Shown: in pieces, positions 16,568 through 24,087 of the stretch
Layout: each line of letters opens with the position of its first letter
Position numbering within the stretch: the stretch's first letter is position 1
Assembly: GCA_016930185.1 (NCBI GenBank)
Contig: JAFGHK010000098.1
Location: 1 to 37,934, forward strand
DNA: 37,934 nucleotides
From: Dehalococcoidales bacterium
GTDB lineage: Bacteria; Chloroflexota; Dehalococcoidia; Dehalococcoidales; RBG-16-60-22
Direction of reading: 5' to 3'
Program-made: the position numbers and the translations under genes
The notes under the pieces: generated by a model
What the model saw: only the letters and a program-made list of their open reading frames with translations
What the model was told of the DNA's origin: nothing
Database searches by the model: none

Positions 16568-19489
16568 ATGGCAAAAATAAGAATCTCGACCCCCCTGCTT
16601 ATCGGCCTTTTATTAGTTGCTTTCATTGTAATTTCCCTGCTTTTCCGGATTTTTCTCCCCTACGGAGATATCTTCGTCGGCGATGACATTAAATACGCCA
16701 GCAATGACGCTTATTATTACATGCGCCTGGTAGATAATCTTTCCCACCATTTCCCCACCCTCACCCAGTTCGACCCGTATTTTCTTTATCCCGGCGGTAA
16801 TATCGTCACCTCCCTGCCTACCTTTCACTGGATAACGGCAATCCTTGCCTGGATGGGAGGCGCAGGGCACCCGACACAAAATATCATCGATTTAATAGGG
16901 GTTTACCTGCCGGCAATCCTTGGTGCGTTATTGGTTATCCCCGTTTTCTTTATCGCCAGGGCTTTATTTAATAAATGGGTGGGCGTGCTGGCGGCCGGCC
17001 TGATAGCTGTCCTGCCGGGCGAATTATTGTCACGCTCGATGCTGGGCGCCGGGGATAATCCCGTTGCTGAAGTCTTTTTTACAACTACGGCCCTGATGTT
17101 TCTGATTCTGGCGGTGAAGGCCGCCGTTCAGAAGCAGTTGTCCTTTTCCCATATATTCAAGGGCGACTGGAAGGTGATGCTCAAACCGTTAATATACAGT
17201 GTGCTGGCCGGCGTATTCCTCGGTTTTTACCTCACTACTTGGCAGGGGGCTTTAATATTCGTCTTTATTCTTGTCCTTTATTACATAATCCAGTTCATTA
17301 TCAACCATTTGAAACGCAAATCATCCGACTACCTCTGCATCGTTGGGTTCTTGACACTATTACTGGCGTTGATTATGCTGCTTATCAATCCAATGTCCTC
17401 CGACGTAACTCTGGCCATGGTCATCGCGCTTTTGGTTCCCCCGGTTTTATGGGGTATCTCAAAACTCATTTCCAGCCGGGGCTTCAAAGAATACTTTTAT
17501 CCTGTTACGCTGGCCGTTATCGGGGGCTTAGCCGTAGTGGTTGTTTACTTTGGGGCACAGGGTATGTTTCACACGCTGCTGGCTAAATTCAACTTTGTAT
17601 TCTTTCCCACGGGTTCAAGTGCCATTACCACCCTTGAAATGACGCCGATGCTTACCCCTCAAGAAAATATCTTTACTACAAATGTAGCCTGGGGTAATTT
17701 TTCCACCCATATCTTTATTGCGCCGTGGTGGCTTATTTTCGGCATCGGGGCAGCAGCCATATGCGCTTATCTCCTGTACTTAAACTCCCGCAACGGCAAC
17801 GGGGTATCATTACTGGTGTTCTTTATTATAACCGCGGTGATAATGATAATATTGACCGCAACGCAGATGCCCAACGAGTATAATCTCCTCGATGACCAGG
17901 TCAAATTCATTCCGGGTGTGGCGATTATTTCGATGGGGGTACTGTTTTATACGCTTATCAGGCGGGGGCAAGAACAGCGGTGGTATATATCCGCCTTATG
18001 GGTCGTAGCGATGATTGCCACTTTATCACTGCTGGTAGTATTTACCACGTACAGCAATATCCGCTACCTGGCGCTGATACCTCTGGCCATATTAGTCTAT
18101 ATTTTGTTCAAGCAAAGCGAAGGGGATGAGCACCTGCGGCTTTTCCTTGTCTGGTCACTGGTAATCCTGATAATCCCGATGATACAGCGACGTTTCCAGT
18201 ACTATCTGGCGGTGAACTTTGCGGTGCTTTCTGCTTATCTATCATGGCAGATAATCTGGCTGGCAGGCATTAAAAAGCTGGTAAAACAGCCGGAGGAACC
18301 GGGTATTAAAGGAGCCGCGCGTCTGGAGGCCCCAAAGGAACAGGACTATTACACAATCCTGGGGGTAGGCAAAAACGCGGACTTTACTACTATAAAAAAG
18401 GCCTACCGTAGATTAATGCAGGATTACCAATCCGGCCAGGAGCAAAAAGATGCCGAATCAAAGAAGCGGATGAAGGAGATAAATAAAGCCTATGAAACCT
18501 TGACCAACCCGAGACTGCGCGCCTCTTATGACAGCTCCCGACGTAAGGGTTACGAAAAGAAAAGCGCAAAAAGTAAGAGGAAAGGCCAGACTCCGAAATT
18601 ATATTATGTCAATACTATTTTAGCTATAATTGTCGTTTTCCTTTTTGTTTTTTGTCCCAGTATATCTCAAGCACAGGCCCAGTCCCAGGTAGTGAGTTAT
18701 GCTTTATCGGATAACTGGCAGGCGGCCATGCTCTGGATGAAAGATAATACGCCCGCACCTATGGGAGACCCGGAGGCATACTATAAATACTATGACGCGC
18801 TGCCTCCCGGCGAGGAGTTCGAGTACCCCGAATCGGCGTATGCCGTAACGGCATGGTGGGACTACGGGTACTGGATTATCCGCGTCGCGCAGCGCATACC
18901 CAATGTCAATCCGTCCCAGTCGCCGGGACCCATCAGGAAGGTGGCGTCATTCTTCCTGTCGCAGGATAAAGATGCGGCAGATGCGCTAAGACAGGAACTT
19001 AATTCGAGGTATATAGTCGCTGATTATGAAATAACAACCGGAAAGTACTGGGCGATGCTCAATTGGGCGGGACTCGACCAGGAAAAATATATCCCGACGT
19101 TCTATATAGAGCAAGAAGGCATGGTCTATCCCAGACAGGTGTTCAGCATCGATTATTACAGCACCTTAATCGTCAGGCTTTTCAATTTCAACGGGCAGGG
19201 CGCCCCGGGAGGCAAAGCAGTGGTGATAACCTATCAGGAGGCACTGGATGTCAACGGCATAATTTTTAAACTCGTTGTCGATGCCCAGGAATTCGTCTCC
19301 TATCAGGATGCGCTTAATTTCGTGAACACACAGGAATCCAACTATAAATACGAGATTGTGGGCGTGGACCCCTTCACCTCCCCGATACCTCTGGAACCGG
19401 TCGAGGGATACCAGCTGGTGTACAACTCACCGACTTCTAACGATGCCATACCGGAAATCAAGATATTTGAATACATCGGGGATGATTAA
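16568..19489 (+). CDS. STT3/AglB-type oligosaccharyltransferase with an internal J-like domain
   Basis: SNDAYYYMRLVDNL, GAGDNPVAEVFF, many TM segments, WWDYGYWI catalytic signature; internal EQDYYTILGVGKNADFTTIKKAYRRLM...KEINKAYETLTNPRLRASYDSSRR. Confidence 0.92.
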   Translation: MAKIRISTPLLIGLLLVAFIVISLLFRIFLPYGDIFVGDDIKYASNDAYYYMRLVDNLSHHFPTLTQFDPYFLYPGGNIVTSLPTFHWITAILAWMGGAGHPTQNIIDLIGVYLPAILGALLVIPVFFIARALFNKWVGVLAAGLIAVLPGELLSRSMLGAGDNPVAEVFFTTTALMFLILAVKAAVQKQLSFSHIFKGDWKVMLKPLIYSVLAGVFLGFYLTTWQGALIFVFILVLYYIIQFIINHLKRKSSDYLCIVGFLTLLLALIMLLINPMSSDVTLAMVIALLVPPVLWGISKLISSRGFKEYFYPVTLAVIGGLAVVVVYFGAQGMFHTLLAKFNFVFFPTGSSAITTLEMTPMLTPQENIFTTNVAWGNFSTHIFIAPWWLIFGIGAAAICAYLLYLNSRNGNGVSLLVFFIITAVIMIILTATQMPNEYNLLDDQVKFIPGVAIISMGVLFYTLIRRGQEQRWYISALWVVAMIATLSLLVVFTTYSNIRYLALIPLAILVYILFKQSEGDEHLRLFLVWSLVILIIPMIQRRFQYYLAVNFAVLSAYLSWQIIWLAGIKKLVKQPEEPGIKGAARLEAPKEQDYYTILGVGKNADFTTIKKAYRRLMQDYQSGQEQKDAESKKRMKEINKAYETLTNPRLRASYDSSRRKGYEKKSAKSKRKGQTPKLYYVNTILAIIVVFLFVFCPSISQAQAQSQVVSYALSDNWQAAMLWMKDNTPAPMGDPEAYYKYYDALPPGEEFEYPESAYAVTAWWDYGYWIIRVAQRIPNVNPSQSPGPIRKVASFFLSQDKDAADALRQELNSRYIVADYEITTGKYWAMLNWAGLDQEKYIPTFYIEQEGMVYPRQVFSIDYYSTLIVRLFNFNGQGAPGGKAVVITYQEALDVNGIIFKLVVDAQEFVSYQDALNFVNTQESNYKYEIVGVDPFTSPIPLEPVEGYQLVYNSPTSNDAIPEIKIFEYIGDD
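18344..18546 (+). other. DnaJ-like J domain within the STT3 protein, HPD replaced by QSG
   Basis: DYYTILGVGKNADFTTIKKAYRRLMQDYQSGQEQKDAESKKRMKEINKAYETLTNPRLRASYDSS; QSG codons at 18428-18436. Confidence 0.85.
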
Positions 19490-19515
19490 GACCCTGTAAA
19501 ATCAAGTCCTGCGTT

Positions 19516-19543
19516 CGTAGAAATCAAGAACTTTTACGTTTTT
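19516..19543 (+). terminator. Possible rho-independent terminator after STT3
   Basis: CGTAGAA (19516-19522) / TTTTACG (19532-19538) stem with one G-U, followed by TTTTT. Confidence 0.4.
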
Positions 19544-20747
19544 CCTTTATGGCTTCAATTAACTTCTGTTCCAGTTGGCGGACGATTCTTTCATTGCTGT
19601 GATTTTCCCGCGCGTAGGCCAGCCCGGCCCGCTCCAGCTTTTTTCTGTCTTCCGGCGCTTTGAGCAGGGCGATTATCTTGCCCGGTATCTTGTCAGCGCT
19701 GTCCCCGTACGCCACACCCTGTTCTTCGCCCTGAATTACGGCCTCCATGCCGGGAAGGCGCGTGGCCACTACCGCCCTGCCGCAGGCAAGATACTGCACT
19801 ATCTTGCTGGGGAAAATATCCCGCGTGGTATCGTTGACAAGGAAAGTGTTGATGCATAACATCGACATGTTGATGTATTGAGGCATGGTGTCATAAGGCT
19901 GGAAGCCGGTGATGACAACGCTCTTCTGCATTCCCGTTTCAGCGATGATTTTTTCCAGCGCGGGTCGCTGCGGCCCGTCGCCGACGATGAGTAATCTAGC
20001 CTGCGGCACTTCATTCAGGACTTCACTAAAATGCCGGATAAGTATATCAAGTCCGCTGAAATCGAACAACGTACCCATAAAGAGTATCACGGCATCCTCT
20101 GCATTAAGTCCCCACCTGCGGCGGAGTTCTTCCGAAACGGGGGCCGGTTTAAACATGTCCGTATCCACGGGGATTAAAAGCAGCCCCACCCGGTCAGGGT
20201 CGGCGCCCAAATCCACAACGTATTTAGACATCTTGGGAGTGAGGGCGAGAATATAGTCCACCCTGGAATAGACCCTCTTCTCAAGCAGCCTGGTCAGGGG
20301 GCGCAGGAGAGGACTGGTCACCATTTGATTCAGCACGTCTATAGAGCGGAAGACCACCGGCATATTGTACTTTTTTGCCAGATTCACGGCCTGCCAGCCG
20401 CTGGTGGGCACGGAATAAAGCACAATGGCGTCGATTTTCTTTTCCTTGATGGTCCGTTGGATTTCCCGGTGCTGGGTGAATAAAGCGGAGAAACGGCTGA
20501 CGCCGGGGATTTTAATAAAACCGGGACGCCTTAGCTCCACCTTGGCGCCGGGGTAAGCGCGCTCTACGTTATCGATTACTCGCGTGCGGAGGCTGCCGAA
20601 GTCAAAAAACCCGTCCTTCTGCCACATGGACTCGTAGTCGATGACATAGACATTGTGCCCGAAAATGGACAGAAGCTCGGAAAGGGTATGGATTTCAAAA
20701 ACGACCTTTTTAAGCCAGTCGATTTCGTGAATAAAGAGTATATTCAC
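19524..20747 (-). CDS. Glycosyltransferase family 4 (GTG start)
   Basis: LFMGTLFDFSGLDILIRHFSEVLNEVPQARLLIVGDGPQRPALEKII, VITGFQPYDTMPQYINMSM, FPSKIVQYLACGRAVVAT. Confidence 0.9.
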   Translation of the reverse strand: MNILFIHEIDWLKKVVFEIHTLSELLSIFGHNVYVIDYESMWQKDGFFDFGSLRTRVIDNVERAYPGAKVELRRPGFIKIPGVSRFSALFTQHREIQRTIKEKKIDAIVLYSVPTSGWQAVNLAKKYNMPVVFRSIDVLNQMVTSPLLRPLTRLLEKRVYSRVDYILALTPKMSKYVVDLGADPDRVGLLLIPVDTDMFKPAPVSEELRRRWGLNAEDAVILFMGTLFDFSGLDILIRHFSEVLNEVPQARLLIVGDGPQRPALEKIIAETGMQKSVVITGFQPYDTMPQYINMSMLCINTFLVNDTTRDIFPSKIVQYLACGRAVVATRLPGMEAVIQGEEQGVAYGDSADKIPGKIIALLKAPEDRKKLERAGLAYARENHSNERIVRQLEQKLIEAIKEKRKSS

Positions 20748-20755
20748 AGCAGATG

Positions 20756-21976
20756 CTATTCGCTTTCCGATGCTTCGTGATAGAACCTCAATATGAGCGG
20801 ATGGCGCATCGCTTTTTTGATTTCGCCCTCTTGTTTCGCCAGCTCGTCCCGGACAGCCTTATGCTCCACGAGCACCACCAGGGCGTCGGCGTCTTTAGCG
20901 ATTTCCTTGATGGAAGAATACTGGGAGCCTTTTACTCTGGGATCGTAGGCGCTTACCCGGTAGCCGTCCGCCTTGAGCAGCCCGACTATTTTCTGCGCCG
21001 GACTGTTCCTGGTGTCGTAGGTATCGGGCTTGTAGGTCAGCCCCAGGACGACGATTTTAGGATTATCGATATCCTTTAAAGCCTGCCTGATTTTGGCGGC
21101 TATGTTGACCGGTACCTCGTCGTTGATAAGCCTGGCCGTATGAATGAGGCGCGAGTTGACGGGGTCCACCTCCTTGATAAACCACGGGTCGACGGGTATA
21201 CAGTGCCCGCCGGTGCCGATGCCGGGCTTGAGGATTTTCACCCGGGGGTGCTTGTTGGCCAGCCTGATAGCTTCCAGAATATCAATCCCCAGCCCCTCTG
21301 CCACCGCGGCGAACTCGTTGGCGAGGGCGATATTAACATCGCGGTAGGTGTTTTCCATCAGTTTCACGGTCTCCGCGGTAACGTCGTCGGTCAGGTACAG
21401 GTTCCCCTTGACAAACGAAGCATATATCTCGCGGGACATCTCGGCCGCTTTCCTGTCCATGCCGCCGATTATCCTGTCGTTATTGACGATTTCCTCGAAT
21501 ACCGCGCCGGGCAGAATCCTCTCCGGGCAGTGGCAGAGAAAGACGTCTTTGCCGATTTTCAGCCCCGACTTCTCAATAATGGGGGCGATGATATCGCGGC
21601 AGGTAAGGGGAGGCACCGTGCTTTCCACGATTACCAGGTTGCCGGAGCGCAGGTAAGGGACAATCGACTCCACGGCCTGTGTCACTTGAGAGAGGTCGGC
21701 GACCCTTTTCCTTTCGTCGATGGGTGTGGGAACGGAAATGATGAAAACATCCGCCTCGCAGGGTGTCTTCTGGGCGCGCAGGTTCTTCCTGACATTCGGC
21801 TCCTGGTAAATTTTACTGATATCCTCCTCGGCCAGGTGCAGGAAGCCGGTATTGATGGCATCGACCACGTTTTCCTCGATATCGGCGCCGATGACCTCGT
21901 AGCCGGCCCGCGCCAGCATGATAGCCAGCGGCAACCCCACGTATCCCGTTCCGATGACGACGATTTTCTTAGCCAA
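20756..21976 (-). CDS. wecC: UDP-N-acetyl-D-mannosaminuronate dehydrogenase-like nucleotide-sugar dehydrogenase (TTG start)
   Basis: KKIVVIGTGYVGLPLAIMLARAGYEV, VESTVPPLTCRDII, LMENTYRDVNIALANEFA, GTGGHCIPVDPWF, LGLTYKPDTYDTRNSP. Confidence 0.85.
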   Translation of the reverse strand: MAKKIVVIGTGYVGLPLAIMLARAGYEVIGADIEENVVDAINTGFLHLAEEDISKIYQEPNVRKNLRAQKTPCEADVFIISVPTPIDERKRVADLSQVTQAVESIVPYLRSGNLVIVESTVPPLTCRDIIAPIIEKSGLKIGKDVFLCHCPERILPGAVFEEIVNNDRIIGGMDRKAAEMSREIYASFVKGNLYLTDDVTAETVKLMENTYRDVNIALANEFAAVAEGLGIDILEAIRLANKHPRVKILKPGIGTGGHCIPVDPWFIKEVDPVNSRLIHTARLINDEVPVNIAAKIRQALKDIDNPKIVVLGLTYKPDTYDTRNSPAQKIVGLLKADGYRVSAYDPRVKGSQYSSIKEIAKDADALVVLVEHKAVRDELAKQEGEIKKAMRHPLILRFYHEASESE

Positions 21977-22886
21977 CTTTGTATACCTCTTTCTGCCATT
22001 CGATTGTCCTGGGGATGCCTTCCTCCAGGGACACCGTGCTTTTATGCTTGAGGTCGCGTACGGCTTTGGAGACGTCCACCTTTTTCACCAGCGTCGTTTC
22101 CGGCTGGGCGTCTTTATACTCCACCAGGCTGTCGTCTTTGCCCAGGTATTTCAGGATGATATCGGAGGCTGTTTTCATGTTGTGCGGCTCGTGCCCGGCA
22201 ATATTATACACCTCGCTGGCTTTGAAGTTATCGACGATGTTAGCCAGCGTCTTTGCCGAGTCGTCTATATACGACGACGTCCGCTCGTGCTTGGTATAGA
22301 CGGTGTACGGCTGGTTATGCAGGGCTTTGTAGATAAAGACACAGATGGCGCTGCGGTACTCGGAGTAGTATTCGCCGGGACCGTAAGTGTTGAACAGCCT
22401 TACGCGCACCGTCTCCGTGCCGAACCGGCCGGCGGAGTTTAAAATCTGCATCTCGTTGACCCACTTGGACATGGCGTAGTCGTTCATCTGCTTCACGGCC
22501 ACCTTGTCCATCACGTCCTCTAACATAACGTCGCGGTAATCGCCGTAGACCTCGGAGCTGCTAAAGAAAATCATGCGGAACTTGAGCCTTTCCTGCATCC
22601 GGATGAAATTCTTGGTGCCGATGGCGTTGGACTTCCAGAGGTTCTCGTAAAAGTCCTCGCCGTTGCGGCGCCCGAACTCAGCGGCAAGGTGATAAACATA
22701 GTCGAACCCGGCGCCGTCCAGCAACCTTTCCACCTGGTGAAACTCGCCGACGTCGCATCTTACGTAGTTCGCCTCGGCCGAGTGCACCCGGTCGGCTATC
22801 CAGACCTCATTGCCCCTCTTCTTAAGCTCGGCGGAGAGCGGTTTGCCCACCGCCCCCAGGCCGCCGGTTACCAGAATTTTAGCCAT
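21969..22886 (-). CDS. NAD-dependent epimerase/dehydratase (extended SDR)
   Basis: ILVTGGLGAVGKPLSAEL, YHLAAEFGRR, YAMSKWVNE, RLFNTYGPGEY. Confidence 0.9.
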   Translation of the reverse strand: MAKILVTGGLGAVGKPLSAELKKRGNEVWIADRVHSAEANYVRCDVGEFHQVERLLDGAGFDYVYHLAAEFGRRNGEDFYENLWKSNAIGTKNFIRMQERLKFRMIFFSSSEVYGDYRDVMLEDVMDKVAVKQMNDYAMSKWVNEMQILNSAGRFGTETVRVRLFNTYGPGEYYSEYRSAICVFIYKALHNQPYTVYTKHERTSSYIDDSAKTLANIVDNFKASEVYNIAGHEPHNMKTASDIILKYLGKDDSLVEYKDAQPETTLVKKVDVSKAVRDLKHKSTVSLEEGIPRTIEWQKEVYKVG

Positions 22887-23961
22887 TGCCTGCCTCCGTG
22901 ATTATTTTAACGATTCTCGCCGCGGCTTTGCCGTCCCCGAAAGGATTGTCCCACTTGTCTTTCTTGTCCAGCATGACTTCCACACATTCCAGGATGCTTG
23001 CCGCATCAGCCCCGGCGAGCATATTGGCGCCCACCTCCAGCGTTTCCGGTCGCTCCGTGTTGTCTCTAAGAGTAACGCAGGGCACGCCCAGTATGCAAGC
23101 CTCCTCCTGCACCCCTCCGGAGTCGGTGAGTATAAGTCTGGCGCCGCTTTCCAGCTGTAAAAACGATAGGAAATCAGCCGGTTCGATAAGAGTAAGATTT
23201 TCGGGTTTGAGCTTAAACTCATCCATCATCTTACGACTCCGCGGGTGGATTGGGTAAACGACGGGTAATTTATTCCTTACAGCCAGCATGTCCAGACCTA
23301 GTAGAATCGAGCCGAACCTGGCGGCGTTATCCACGTTCTCCTGCCGGTGCAGGGTCACCAGAAAATACTGCTTGGGTTTTAGCTTCAAGTCACTCAATAC
23401 GTCTTTACCGCTTTTCGCCAGCTCCAGGTTCTGCCGGACGGCATCGACGATGGTGTTGCCGGTGACAAAGACCTTTTTCTCATCAATCCCCTCACCAAGC
23501 AATATATCTTTTGCCTTGGGCGTGGGCGCAAAGAGGTAGTCCGCAAGGTGGTCGGTTAAAAGCCGGTTAAGCTCCTCCGGCATGGTGCGGTCGTAGGAGC
23601 GCAGCCCCGACTCCACATGTCCGACTCTAATACCGAGTTTCACGGCAGCTAAAGCGCCGGCCAGGACGCTGTTGGTATCACCCTCAACGAGGATGACATC
23701 AGGTTTCTCTTTCAGTAGTATTTTCTCGATACCGATTAGCATTTTACCGGTCTGCTCGGCGTGAGAGCTTGAGCCGACGTCGATATTGTACCTGGGGAGG
23801 GGCAGCTTAAGCTGCTCGAAGAAGACCTTATCCATCTGGTAGGAATAATGCTGGCCGGTGTGCAGTAAAAAGAAATCCGCCCGGTTTTCCTGATAAATCT
23901 TTATCAGCGGGGCCATCTTGATTATTTCCGGGCGGGTTCCGAGTATAATCGCAATTTTCAT
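22879..23961 (-). CDS. wecB: UDP-N-acetylglucosamine 2-epimerase (non-hydrolysing)
   Basis: ILGTRPEIIKMAPLI, LLHTGQHYSYQMD, VEGDTNSVLAGALAAVKLGIRVGHVESGLRSYD, PEELNRLLTDHLADYLFAPT, LTDSGGVQEEACILGVPCVTLRDNTERPET. Confidence 0.95.
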   Translation of the reverse strand: MKIAIILGTRPEIIKMAPLIKIYQENRADFFLLHTGQHYSYQMDKVFFEQLKLPLPRYNIDVGSSSHAEQTGKMLIGIEKILLKEKPDVILVEGDTNSVLAGALAAVKLGIRVGHVESGLRSYDRTMPEELNRLLTDHLADYLFAPTPKAKDILLGEGIDEKKVFVTGNTIVDAVRQNLELAKSGKDVLSDLKLKPKQYFLVTLHRQENVDNAARFGSILLGLDMLAVRNKLPVVYPIHPRSRKMMDEFKLKPENLTLIEPADFLSFLQLESGARLILTDSGGVQEEACILGVPCVTLRDNTERPETLEVGANMLAGADAASILECVEVMLDKKDKWDNPFGDGKAAARIVKIITEAGNG

Positions 23962-24087
23962 TATTTAAGTCAGAGGGGAGCATTACCGGTGCAATAATTA
24001 AACCCTCTTGACAAGTAATTATAATTCGGCACGTAGTGACAAAGCAAGAGCTAAAGCTACCGTATAAATTCCCTCAACAGACAAACA

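Noticed and set aside
16390-16626. 78-aa minus-strand ORF upstream of STT3 with a hydrophobic N-terminus, pilin-like at first sight
   Set aside because: Overlaps the STT3 N-terminus and its upstream region, no pilin cleavage motif, no RBS seen
21140-22051. 303-aa plus-strand ORF antisense to wecC/epimerase
   Set aside because: Shadow ORF over well-supported genes on the opposite strand; no recognisable family
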